Assembly (NCBI GenBank): GCA_008692225.1
Contig: VICG01000007.1
Coordinates: forward strand, 310,001-374,000
Direction of reading: 5' to 3'
Source: Monilinia fructicola
Lineage: Eukaryota; Ascomycota; Leotiomycetes; Helotiales; Sclerotiniaceae
Length of the DNA stretch: 64,000 bases
In this document: positions 35,427 through 47,344 of the stretch, piece by piece
Numbering within the stretch: position 1 is the first letter of the stretch
Layout of the letters: each line of letters starts with the position of its first letter
The notes under the pieces: model-generated
Seen by the model: only the letters and a program-made list of their open reading frames with translations
Database searches by the model: none
Told to the model about the DNA's origin: nothing
Translations under genes and position numbers: made by a program

Positions 35427-36434
35427 GAAGAATCCACGGGCCAACTGAACACACTGGCCAACTGAACGCGCTAAACCCTTTTAGGTGATGCGTAGGCAAT
35501 ATTCCATTTTTTAAGGGTATATTTAACTTTAATACTTTATTATTGCTGTATATATTCTTGGAATAATAGTAATCTAAATAAGATATTCTTTTTTTAATAT
35601 AATTAATAAAAAATTATAAAAGAAACAATTTATAATTTTAAATTTATTATAATAAATCTTTTTAAATAACTTTATTTATTTAATTTATAAATATTAAATA
35701 TAGAAATAATTATATAATACTATATCTTTTAATTTTACTATAATTAATTATAAATTATATAAATTATTCTTTTATAAGTATATTTAAAAAGCTTTGTTTT
35801 ATTAAGTTAAAATTATTAATTAATATTAATAATAATTTATTTTCTTTTTAAAAAGAATAAACTAAAAGATTAAGTTTCTTCTAAAAAACTATAAAGATTT
35901 TTAATATTTATAAAAAAACTTAGTTTTTTAATTATACTTTTTATATTTGAAAAAAAGTAATGATAATATAATTTAATAAATAAATTAATAATAAATTTAA
36001 GTTAATATAATATATAAAAAATTATTCAAATTTGAAATAAAAACGAGATTATATAAAAAATAATATACGATTATATTAAATAGTTATAGGTTTTTTTAAA
36101 TATAAATATTATAAAATGATATTTAATAGCTTTAAGAAAAAACCGCAAAAATATTATATTTTTTATTTAAGAAAAAAGATTATTAATTTCAATTTTAAGT
36201 TTTTTATATAATTTGAATAATATAATTAAAAAAAAAGTGATAAATCTAATTATATAATATATAAAGATTATTTTAAATATTATTTAAAAAGTATAATAAT
36301 TATTATAATTCGATTTAATATTGAATATAATAATAGAATAATAGTAGAAATTTAGGTTGAAGCTTGAAAGCGGTGACCCAATTAGGTTAGACTGTTCAGT
36401 TGGCCAGTGTGTTCAGTTGGCCCGTGGATCCTTC
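35427..36434. mobile_element. 1.0-kb TIR element (family C), TA target duplication
   Basis: The 41-bp terminal inverted repeats differ at one position (fifth base A/G). They begin GAAG(A/G)ATCCACGGGCC and contain GGCCAACTGAAC twice, separated by ACACT. TA flanks both ends (35425-35426 and 36435-36436). The roughly 920-bp interior is almost pure A+T and non-coding. Likely a non-autonomous Tc1/mariner-type element. Confidence 0.87.
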
Positions 36435-36436
36435 TA

Positions 36437-38902
36437 ATTATATAGAGTACATATACATACACATCTCTCTCTTCCTCTCTCTCTCTCTCTCTCTCTCACT
36501 CTCAAAGCAATTCCCCAAAACTCAAAAAAAAAAAACACACATCTCCATCCATCAAGCGTAGTGCGAACCGGGGCTGGTTCTTCGCTTCGTCTTTGTTTGG
36601 TTTGGTGGGGTCGTCGTTTCGTTCATTTCGTTTCGTTTCGGTTCGTTTCGTTTCGTTTGCATGGGATGGGATAGGATGGGATGGGATGAATGCGCTGCGC
36701 CGCGATGCACTGCAATGGGATGTGATTTGTCGTTTGCGGCTTGTGCGCCGGATGTAGCTCCGGATTGTGATTGTGGCGTGGGGGATTTGATTGGATGGTT
36801 TGGTTGGGGGATAAAGAGGGTTGCGGGTGGTGGCTTGCGGGTGGTGGCTTGCGGGGGGTGATGGATGGGTGGAGAATGGAGGGAGGGGGGGTATGTTATG
36901 TGATATTATATATATTTTATTATATTGTATCATATTGTATCATATTGTATTATATAAGATTTGTCATCTAAGAGGTTTGGAACGCGATAATTGTATTGTA
37001 TTGGCTGCTGTTATTTTATTAGAACTATATCGTGCCGCGTTGGTGGACTGTTTGGGGGAATTCATCAGAGGGATGCGTATTAGACGGTATCAGGTATCAG
37101 GATACCGTATCGCAAAGTAGTGAGAGACGAATGGGGATTTGGGAATTCGATATAGATGCTCGCCTGGATTCTACTCTGCAGAGTAGATGGTGTTCGTCTT
37201 GATTGGCTTCTGCCATTCGGTGCTATATGCTGCCTCCTGGGCGATAATTGGTGGGTAGCGATAATTTTGGAACAAAGGGGTTCTTGTTAAGCTGGCCCCG
37301 GGGTGGTGGGACTTGCCGGATGCGATAGGAGTGGATTGGTGGATGGAATGGAATGGAATGAGTGGATGGATGGATAAAGGAATTTGAGAGGGTTTTTTTG
37401 GTGATCGAGATTGGGGATTGGAGGTTTAGTATTTGCATTGGGCATTTGGTATTTTGGGAGGGAGTTCTGGATCTTTGCATAACTGGATTTTGATAGGACT
37501 TGAGGACTTTGGGGCTCTTGGGTTCTAGATTCCTCGATTGCTGTATAGTAATCTATCTGTAGGTAGTAGGTAGGCTAATATCGATGTCGCTGTAACGTTT
37601 GAGAGTAGGCTCTTGCTGGATGCTCTTATCGAAGAGAATATCTAGCTAGTACTTTTGATCTGGTACTGATGTTGATGAAAACTTCTATTTCTACCAAATC
37701 CTAATCCTAACTCTGGTATCGAACTAATCAATTAGTAATTCCAAGGTTCAATTAGTTAAAACCTACACGGTCAACAAAACGACGCTTCGGATAAAAATCG
37801 CGACACGATCCATCAATCTCGCCTATCTTCGCAAAGCGAAGAGCCAAAGGTCGAACGCAGAACTCAAGAAAATAAACTCGAGCATTCTCGAGGGAACACC
37901 ATCAAGGCCATCCCACAGCTCCTTGTACTTTTTTCCTCGCGACTTCGAAAGCGCATCGAGAGATCAACTTCTGGATTCGAGCAATTCCCCTCGCGGCTTG
38001 TTCTCGCCAAATCGACATTTCGTTGTCCCAATGGCGTGCTAATCTGGAAGGGGCCCAGCTCTCTACCCAAGCGCATATTTATGAAGATTGCTTGTTGCAG
38101 AACTCGCAGGAGATGTGTGGTGATCGATCGTCCAGAGCAACATACTTTGTCGTCGACAGCAATTTCACATGTGCCAGACGAGACGGACAAAGAGGTGGTG
38201 GAACGATGCCACGTCTTTCAGTGATTGGTGCTTTGCCACCGGAACTCCCTCCGGTGTGGTGGGTGCAGAATCCGAGTTCATTATTGGTTTGCATAAAGAA
38301 GTTGGCGTCGAAATTTCTAGAGCGTGCGATGGCTTTCCGTGCGCATGCGGGAATGTGTAGCCAAAAGCAAGCTTTGGAGGCGACCGTCCCGATGAACATG
38401 CTGAATGCTTTGTCTGGAGTGATGGGTTTTCTTCGTTTCGAGAAGGGTTGATTGGAGTTTTGAACGCGCGAGATGATGTCATGTTTGGCTTTGGTTGCTT
38501 TATGAAGGGAGCTTTGCATATAAATGCTTGCTATATCGCCTGGGGATATCTGTAATATATTTTAGTTGTATCTTCGTAAAAACTCTTACACAAATAGTAA
38601 CGATATATTTTTATTTAGCCACTACTCAGTTTGGTTGGATGTATTAATTGATAGTAAAACATCTTTCACTAGCAAAGTTTCAAGTTCGAATCTTACTGGT
38701 ATCATTGCGAGTTGATTGTATCTCGTATGGCAACTCGAACGAAACCATCAAAATCAAATTACCTTTCGACTAATTTCTATCTATCCTAGGTCATTCCATC
38801 AGGCATGTCCCCAAGAATAGTTCAAACTAGAACAGATACTTACCCCTGACTAACAGAAGTACAGATACGACTTCAGCCAGCGACGACAAAAAAGCTACAG
38901 AC
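36437..38902. other. Low-complexity spacer upstream of the bZIP gene
   Basis: Holds a (CT)n run (about 36466-36498), TTTCG repeats (36615-36659), GATGG/TGGGATGG-type repeats (36661-36690) and short GGGTGGTGGC duplications at 36821-36860. Overlapping frames at 38023-38519 exist on both strands, but neither is recognisable. A tRNA-like segment near 38616-38705 is discussed in the findings. Confidence 0.5.
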
Positions 38903-39556
38903 GTGATAATGACCAACACAAAGTTCAACAATCTTCACCCAGGCCACCTCAACTTCGGAGAATTTCTTCCAGAGAACGAACTGAAAACAGCCCCGTCGAC
39001 CGGTAATATCAGCCACCCCTCTCCAAACTTTTATTTCAGCCCAGGACCCGGAGGGGAGAAGGAACCCCCGGATTGGAACCCAACGAGCAACGCAAATGAC
39101 CAGGTAAGCCATCCCAGACCCACAGCTCCAATGCCACAACCGTGGATGATTTGGGCTTAGGATTCCTAGATTTTAAACTCGTCTAGGCTTTTGCACCCGA
39201 TCTTAGCGATGATACATTCTTAAGGATGTTTGAGGAGATCATCCAAACGCCAAGTCCTGTCGCTCAGGACAAAGCGCATGAGGCAGCGTGCAGTCGCTTC
39301 GAAATCAAGACGGAAGACTCGAGCTCCGGTACGGCGATGGGGAGCTTCAAAGCGGAAGACCACTCTCGCAACTCGATGAGCAAACGCCAACTCGATAGTG
39401 GTTTGGCGACGTTTCAAATCGACACGCGTCCATCTGGGATTCCGTCGATTCAAAGCTCCAAGGTACCGTCGACCAATAAACCTTTCACAATGGAAAATGC
39501 ATCTGAGTCCACGAGTGTGGTTGGGAATCATGCGCCCGAGAAAAGAAATCGCAATA

Positions 39557-39597
<41 letters not shown>

Positions 39598-41191
39598 AGC
39601 AACAGCAACAGCAACAGCCACAGCCACAGCCACGCCAACGCCAAAACCCCCAAAAATAAAAAAAACCCCTCCCCCACCAAGACATCCTCGACCACCACAT
39701 CCAGCGTCGCACCCCCAGCCAAAAGAAAGCGTCGCCCGCGCGCGAAGAAGATTCTCACGCCGAGCGAGTCCCTGCAGGCGCGAGAGAAATACCTCGAGAA
39801 GAACCGGCGCGCGGCCCGCAAATGTCGGATGAAGAAGAAGGCCGAGATGGCGAGCGATCAAGCGCGGTACGATTTCTACGCCAACGAGATACGCGCGACG
39901 AAGGCGCAGCTGGGGCGTGTCGCCGGGAGTTGCTGGATCTGATTGAGATGTGTAAGCGGATGGTTGGGGAGGGGTGTGCGGGGGGGGAGGTCCGGAGGTT
40001 TGTGCGCGAATTGGGCGGTGAGGGAGGAGGCGTGCAGGGGGATGTTGGAGAGTAGGGACTTGGGGGTAGAGTGCTGGAAGTTGGTTGAGAGGTGCAGGGG
40101 GGCGAGGTTGGGGGAGGGGTCTTGGGGGATGTAGGGTGTGAGGTCGGGGGGACGACGGGGGTGGGAATGGGAACGGGAACGGGAATGGGAATGGGAATGA
40201 GGATGGGAATTGGACCATGGGGTATTGTGAGGTGAAGGATGGGATGCAGGAGCAATTTCCGCTCCAAGATAATACCCCTCTGAGCTACAATCCTTCAGCA
40301 TTGGCGGAGAGGGAAGAGGGGGTACCGTATGGATCATGTCAAACCTCAGTTCTGACCCTTCAGCCGCAGCAAGCACAACCACAACCAACAAACTGGCACA
40401 GCACGACCACCGCCCTCCCAAATGTCGCCCCGGCACTAGACCCAGCCAACACCACCCTCTTTTCCCCCGCAACGCTTGCACACCCAACAAGTAGACTCTC
40501 GTTCTCCAGCCCGTTTACCACAAACCGACCAAAGCCGCAACACGTGGACCATCAAACTCCAACATCCAAGAGAGAGAACCCACCGCACCAGGCAGCCAAA
40601 TGCGACATAAAAACCGTGCCGCGCATGCGCCACGAGAGCATCGACAGCGGATACGGATCCATCTGCTCATCCAATTCCATAGCCAGTTCCAGCTTCAACC
40701 CCGACGCCAAGTCGTTCGCGAGCGCCCACCCCCACGCAAACTCCACGTACTGGTCCCCAGACCTGGCAAGCTTTGAAGACTACGACGATGCCAATCTCAG
40801 CTCCTTGCTGTGCAACTCCGCTCTGGCCACACAGGATCAGGGGCAGACACAGTGTCAGACTCACATGCAGACCCATGCTCCGAGCCAAGACAAGCTATCC
40901 GCATCTTCGTGCCGGGACTTTGTGTATGAGAATCTTGTGGCGGGCGATGCGGTGGACAATGTCCTTGATCCAGATGCTGCTCATGTTGGGCTTGGTGAGT
41001 CTGAGAATTGTGAGATGGGTGGACGAGAGGGACAAGGGGGAAAAGCAGAAGTAGAGGGGCTGTTGGGTTCTCCTGTGATGAAGATGGAGATGGAGGGTAA
41101 CAGGGGGCCTTCAGGACTGGAGTTTGGGTATTCGAGGATTGCGGATGATCGGGCCATGAGTGTTGATTCGAGCGTGGTTATTGTGTCCTGA
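38903..41191 (+). CDS. bZIP transcription factor (ATF/CREB-like), with an apparent indel in the zipper
   Basis: Nuclear DNA-binding regulator. Exon 1, 38903-39103, is spliced (83-bp GT-AG intron) to 39187 onward, giving ...NANDQ-AFAPDLSDDTFLRM. Residues about 190-217 are an (NG)n(NS)n(HS)n low-complexity tract encoded by AACGGC-type hexamers, followed by Lys/Ser-rich sequence and a nuclear-localisation-like KRKRRPRAKK. The basic region is EKYLEKNRRAARKCRMKKK with the NxxAAxxCR signature, at about 266-285. The zipper starts after it, but the frame breaks at the GGGG run 39912-39915; adding one base restores AQLGACRRELLDLIEMCKRM. The large frame 40217-41191, with RHESIDSGYGSICSSNS, is probably the C-terminal regulatory part. 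The join between 40055 and 40217 (another indel or an intron) is unresolved, and it could be a separate gene. Confidence 0.75.
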
Positions 41192-43145
41192 TTTTAAACG
41201 TACTTTACTTTTCTGATCATGGGAATTGGGTGATGGGGTATTGGTATATTTTGGTACGGGATACATTGTGATTAGGTATTGATATATTTTGGGATGGAAT
41301 GCATGGTGATTAGGGTTCTAAATGAAGCGAGGGAAGGCAAAAAGTATGGTTATCATATATATGTATTTAAAAGTTTAACATACATGATTCAGTGGCAAGG
41401 AAGACAAAGCTCGCAAAATCTGAAAGTATAGTTCATCAAAAGAAAGTGCAGAACAAGCATTATTTTCCATCTCGCTCACAGGAACCTTCAGAAATGACGT
41501 AAATTGCTTCGCAACACATCTTCTCTTTTTCTTGCAGCGTCCAATTCCATCGCGCCCACAGTCAACAGTGAAATTGAACCTGCTCTCATATACAGAACAA
41601 TGCATGGAATAAGATTATCAGATTCACCACAATGATTCCCATGACGATACCACATACAGTCGTGGCCTAACTAAGATCGATTGTAGGAGAAAATAACCTG
41701 ATGACATTTCATCTAGGAGTTTAGATAATTTATTGTTTCCCAAATACTTAAGATTGATAGAAAAAGTTCATGACTTCTAGACCAAGGGTCAGATGAATAT
41801 CCTGAATGAAACATGATTTGGATGAGAGATAGAGATGCTTCTTAAAAGTATAACTAATGCAAATCGACAAACGTGCAGAAAGAGTGATAGACGCAAGATT
41901 CAAATGCAATGCTTGGAAGTATTCAAGAACGATACTAGTGATGTATGATTGTTTCCAATCTCTAAAGATGAGCTGGGGGGAGATTTCTAGTGACGGAAGC
42001 TACAGCGCGCGACTTTAGGTGATCAAGTCGTGATTTCCTTTTACCAACGCAATCTGAGTATATATCACCCATGGCATAATAGTTTGTTAAACTGAAATGC
42101 CTAGATTTCAAGTTCTCATCAATCCAAGCTTCTCCAACTTTGGAAATTGAGGCGAAGGATCATCATTTCTTTTAAACATGATATCCTGAATATTGAAAGT
42201 GGAACTTTTGATCTGGAATTCACATCCAGTCGCCCTGAATATATTGTGAAGTTCTTTCGGAGAATTCAGTGGTTTCCAGCACTATACCAGTATTTGAGTT
42301 AGTGTCTAGCATTGCCCAGGTGAGTGTCAGTTTGGGTGTATAGAATATAAGAATTCCGTAAGTGTTGAGTCCCCAGTCACGGGTCTTTAATTCTTGGTGA
42401 AATGGGTAGAAGGAATTCGTGCTTTCAAATAGAAGTGGAGTGACTGATGAGATTGCAAACAACTTGGAATCCTCAATCATTTGTTTGAGAGTTGTGAGAA
42501 CAGAAGCTATGCGTGATTTGAATATCAGGGATGGTCAGGAGAATGCGGGCAGTATACCAGATGAACATTTCGAGCCCTGGCTCCTAATGTGGTCTCTATA
42601 TCTGAGGTCTGAGCGCGAATAAGAAGTTTCTTAACTGGGTTTTGATGCTGAGATCTGAACGTCACAGATAGATTTGATGGATGGATATGATGAATCCAAT
42701 CTAATTTGAATTCGGTTAACCTTCACCGGATGTCACTGACTGGTGTTGAGATCGAACCCAACGGCCTGCTGTCGGTTCGAAATTGAAAGAGGTTTGGAGG
42801 ATCAGCTGATGATGAAAGTAATGAGAGAAAGTCATGAGCTAATTGTGATTATCACAGTAGAGGCAGCTGGATATATTTGAGAAAGCTTTCCAATACAAGA
42901 AGAGACGGGGCATAGTTGTCATATACAGCCGTGGACCTTGTTGACGTCTGCTTCACACCACCAGTGCACCCAACATGGGATTGTTGTCGATGTCTCTGAT
43001 ATTGAAAATAAGGTTTCTGGTCCAAGCTCTTTTAAAATGGTAATTAGCCTAATTGGGGTTAAATATCTTTTTTTAACCAATCAAAACTAGTACTATTCTA
43101 TTTCTATTATATACCTAAAGTAGTAGGTACAAGTAGGTATACTGT
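41192..43145. other. 2-kb spacer, no gene seen
   Basis: Only short incoherent frames; ordinary composition. Confidence 0.5.
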
Positions 43146-43319
43146 TGTGACGAATATCACGTGCCTTAGGGCACGTGATATCTCATCACGCTACCTTAGC
43201 GAGCCTACTGCGATACATATAAGAGATCTCTAGGTTCCCTAGAGATCTCTTCCCTTCTTTAGCTTTCTTATTCTAGTTAACTGACCTCTATTGATTCGCT
43301 TTAGTATGTGATCGTGACA
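43146..43319. mobile_element. Solo LTR-like element with two perfect hairpins
   Basis: 174 bp starting TGTGACGA and ending TCGTGACA (near-inverted termini, TG...CA ends). It is flanked by ACTGT (43141-43145) and ACTAT (43320-43324), a 5-bp target duplication with one G-to-A difference. Inside are two perfect palindromes: a 12-bp stem ATATCACGTGCC with a TTAG loop (43154-43181) and a 14-bp stem AAGAGATCTCTAGG with a TTC loop (43221-43251). No internal retrotransposon sequence is adjacent. Inferred to be a solo LTR. Confidence 0.65.
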
Positions 43320-43593
43320 ACTATAGTCAAAATCAAGTACTTGATAGTAATATCCCTTTCTTCTCTCTCTCTCTCTCCATAGGGCTTTACTAATAAATTA
43401 AAGGCATTTAAGAATAATATTCATTAACAATAATATTAGAAATGAAATACAATCCATGGATAACTTTATAACATCGAAGTTTATTGTAAATACGAAATCA
43501 AAGGGATCAAATAAAGTTTTAGGTGATCCACTACGATTCATGAATCAAGGTTGTACGCGGCTATAAGGTTAGTATAAATAATACCGGTTTATA

Positions 43594-44901
43594 AGTCGCC
43601 TACCCTACTTCTCGCCGCCCCTCCCTTATTTAACTAGCATTTTACACTAAAAATAATTATTTTAATATATTAATAACTCTATAAAAAATGAATACTTGGT
43701 ATTGTTTTAGGTCTATGCCGGGATAAAAAATTAATTAAAAACGGAATTTATTTTAAGAAATTATAATAAATTAACGAATCTATTAAAAATTATAATAATA
43801 CTTTATAGTATTATTAAATTTAAAAATAAACGATTAGAATATTTAAATTCTTAAAAAATCAAAGTTTTATAATATATAAAAAGAATTTAAAAAATGTACT
43901 ATTTTATAAATTTTTACTCTAGTATATACTTAAAACAATACTACGTATAATTATATTTCTTAAAATTTTAATTAAAGCTTTTTTATATAATTATTAATAG
44001 ATTTTAAAGATCTTAAATATTTACAATTTTTTTATTAGGAGTAATAAAGAATTGTAAAAAATTAAAATCTCTAGTTTTAAATTTATATAAAAATTATATA
44101 TAAAAATTAAAACTTTAAAAGATAAATTATAACTTTTAAATAAAAATAAATAAGAATAATTAATATATTTTATAAAATATATAAACTAATATATAATAAG
44201 TAAGCTATTTAAATTATATATAATTATTTATAATTTATAAATAAATTAAAATTATAACTTTTTAATTTAAAATTTTTAATATTAAAATTTAAAAATCTAT
44301 ATTAAATATTAATTAGAAATAATAATATTATTAATAATTTAATTAAAATTAATTTTAAAATTCTCTAAAAGTTTAAGATTATTTTTAGTTATTTTTATTA
44401 AATAATTTTTTTTAGGATTTTGATTTTATATATAATTTCTATATAATTTAAATATTAAAATAATAGAAAACGTAGATCGTAGTAAAGCTAATCTTTATTA
44501 AAATTAATTAATGCTCTCTATTTATAGTTATATTATTTAAGCTACTTTTATTAATGATATTACTTTTATTAATATATTAAGGCTATTAGCTTTATTATTA
44601 TCGACTCCTTCTATAACGATCGTTATATAGAATCTTAATTTTTTTATAATCTTTTATTACTCTTTATAAAAAAAATTAAAATTTTAATTTTTTAAAATCT
44701 TTTATTATTCTTTATTAAAAAATTCTAAAAATTAAGATTTCTAAGATCTATTAATTTATATATAGAAAATTATTATTTCGATTTTTAATTAATTATATTA
44801 ATTATTCATTGATTTAGTAATATCTTAAAATGATTATTTTTAATTAATATAAAATACTAGTTAAATAAGGGGGGGGTTGGCGAGAAATAGAGTAGGCGAC
44901 T
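43594..44901. mobile_element. AT-saturated TIR family A, copy 2
   Basis: Starts AGTCGCCTACCCTACTTCTC and ends ...GGCGAGAAATAGAGTAGGCGACT, inverted relative to the start, with TA at both flanks (43592-43593 and 44902-44903). The terminal 80 bp are homologous to copy 1 at 33.6 kb, but C and G have been largely replaced by T and A. The interior is non-coding. A less AT-rich insert at about 44465-44635 is absent from copy 1. Confidence 0.85.
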
Positions 44902-45393
44902 TATTATTATATATATACAGAGTATAGTATAGTAATACCTATAGTAATTGACCTTAAAGTATCTTTCCCATGGAAAATTAATAAATCGTAATAATACTAA
45001 TTATTATTACTACTCGAGGATTAGTTCTACTGTATTATTGCTAAAAAGGAGGGACTATAGGATTTATAGTAAATTCTCATCGCCAAGCACTCCCGAGGTC
45101 TTTACCACATTTACCACATTTACCACGAAATGTCTCATTCGATCTTCAACATCTTCCACTTCCCGACTCCTATTTAATTGTTGTTAGTTCCACCTGGGCA
45201 GGTTCCAACCTTAAGCTTAATCGTATCGTGGCCTTAAGCTTTCAATCTCCTTTCGCTTCCAAGGACATCAAATAATGAATGGACGTATCGAAGTCGATAT
45301 CTGAGTCGATATCTGAATATTAAGGTTATCATTGTTATTGTTCTTGTTGTTATTATCATTATTATTATTATTCTCTGTCACGACGAGCCCATC

Positions 45394-47344
45394 ATGATGC
45401 GCTTACAGGCTCGGCGGATAGTCTTTATCGCCATAATCTTCAGCTCGATGATTGTGTACATATTGTACGCCAAAACTAAATATGTCACGTGGCCAGATCC
45501 CAGTCTCCCAAATGATTCAACTATCCACGAGCCCACCACCACAGAATTCATCTCCAGAAACAACTTCAGAGTCGAAGACACCTGCTTCGGGCTCTTCGGT
45601 TCAGATATCAAATGATGAGGTCAAACTTCATCCCGATGCGACTCCAACGCCAGGACCTGATGTACCAGCAGTTACATGCCCATCCTACGATGAGATTCAA
45701 TTCAAGAAAGGAGAGCCTTTGTCTGAAGGACACAGGAAATTTCCTTATTCTCGCCCTTCACCTGAATGTCGAACGTTCAATCTCCCCTCATTGGAAAAGT
45801 TGATTGTGCAAATGAAAACAATCATCAAGGACCCAGATCTCTTCAGACTTTTTGAGAATAGCTATCCAAATACCTTGGATACTACTATCAAATGGCGAGG
45901 ATACGCAAACAAAATTGATCCTGTTACAAAAAATGAGACAGCCACGGATGAAGAACTCACATTTGTGATTACTGGTGATATCGACGCGATGTGGTTGCGG
46001 GATTCGGCATCTCAAATCTATTCATATCTTCCATTACTTGAAGCATCCGATAATCGAGACTCTCTTGCAAGTTTATGGCGTGGACTGATAAATCTGCACG
46101 CACGATATATCATTATTTCACCCTATTGCCACAGTTTTCAACCACCTCCTGAATCTGGTCTCCAGATCCAGCATAACGGAGCATATAGCCAAAACAAGCC
46201 CATTCCCCCTTACGACCCCAAGAAAGTCTTCGACTGTAAATGGGAGCTCGACTCTCTCGCCTCATTTCTTCAAGTTTCATCAGCCTACTATCAAACGCAC
46301 AAATGATCTATCATTCTTCCAAAGATACTCCTGGATTGACGCGGGGTATCTGCTGCCGTGGATGCCGCAGGGGCAATGAGACTCGGAACTTATTCGCCTG
46401 AGGGCAAAGTTCAGAAATCCGCATGGTCATTCACCGGCTGGACCAATCGTGGCAGCGAAACATTGACGAACGATGGGTTGGGAAACCCTACCAAGCAAAA
46501 TGGAATGGTAAGAAGTGCATTTCGTCCCTCAGATGATGCATGTATATACCAATTACTCGTCCCCGCCAACATGATGTGGGCGAAATACCTCGAAGAAGCA
46601 TCTCTCATCATGGAAAAGCTAGACGGCCCCAAGGCCAAAAATCTCACCACGTCAATGCGAGAACAAGCTTTCGGAATCAGGAAAGCCATAGATCGCGATG
46701 CCGTAACCCATCATCGTCAATTTGGCGACATTTACGCATACGAAATTGATGGATATGGCGGCCAAAATCTCATGGATGACGCTAATGTTCCCTCGCTGCT
46801 GGCCATCCCCCTCTGGGATTACGACAATTCTTCGTTCCCCCTCCCAGAACTCTTTCAAGGAGATGGAGAACAGGGTGGCAAGAAAATCAAGGTCGATCAC
46901 GCAAAGGTATACAACAATACGAGAAATTTCGTCCTCAGTCAAGAAAACCCCTACTTCATGCAAGGACCGTCTCTTGCCGCAGTCGGCGGTCCGCATCTTG
47001 GACCCGGCAAAAGTTGGCCCATGGCCGCCATTGTACGGGCACTCACCGCCCTGGAAACGGCATCGAAAGCAGGCAAAGGCATAAGAGACGTGGAAAAGGA
47101 AGTAGTAGAACAAGTCATGATGGTGTTGGATAGCACGGGCGGGACAGGTGTCATTCACGAGAGCGTCAACGCGTGGAATGAGAATGATTGGACGCGATCC
47201 TGGTTCGGATGGGCGAACGGATTGTTTGGGGAATTGGTGATGAGGATTTCAAAGGAGGATCAGAAGGGTGGGAATGCAGGGGGGGGATTGTTGGGAAGGA
47301 GTTGGCAGACGGACGAGAGTGCTAGGGGGACGGGGAGGGGATAG
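45394..47344 (+). CDS. GH125 exo-alpha-1,6-mannosidase-like glycosidase, type II membrane, with apparent indels
   Basis: Family GH125 trims alpha-1,6-linked mannose. No introns are seen. The first frame opens with a signal-anchor (RRIVFIAIIFSSMIVYILYA), so a Golgi/ER lumenal type II protein is likely. After a Pro/Ser/Thr-rich stem, the catalytic domain shows GDIDAMWLRDSASQIYSYLP, CKWELDSLASFLQVS, GSETLTNDGLGNP, SAFRPSDDACIYQLLVPANM, MDDANVPSLLAIPLWDYD, ENPYFMQGP, GVIHESVNAWNENDWTRSWF and WANGLFGELV. The frame changes once in the stem (45500-45600). It is also out of register between an extra C near 46298 and a missing G in 46343-46346, where the shifted frame reads NDLSFFQRYSWIDA. With these corrected the domain is complete. 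Confidence 0.87.

Noticed and set aside
33660..36360. Possible mitochondrial insertion (very AT-rich)
   Set aside because: The blocks are bounded by terminal inverted repeats with TA duplications and contain no mitochondrial gene, so transposon relics explain them better.
38023..38519. Overlapping 142-aa plus and 146-aa minus frames
   Set aside because: Similar length on both strands with no recognisable motif; coding strand cannot be decided, so no gene is called.
39220..40218. 332-aa minus-strand open frame, Pro/Ser/Val-Ala-rich, opposite the bZIP gene
   Set aside because: It is the complement of the hexanucleotide repeat and GC-rich zipper region; composition is purely repeat-derived and the plus strand carries a recognisable bZIP.
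42720..42790. TTCGA-containing segment resembling a tRNA T-arm on the minus strand
   Set aside because: T-stem pairs fail at two of five positions and no D-arm or acceptor stem could be formed.
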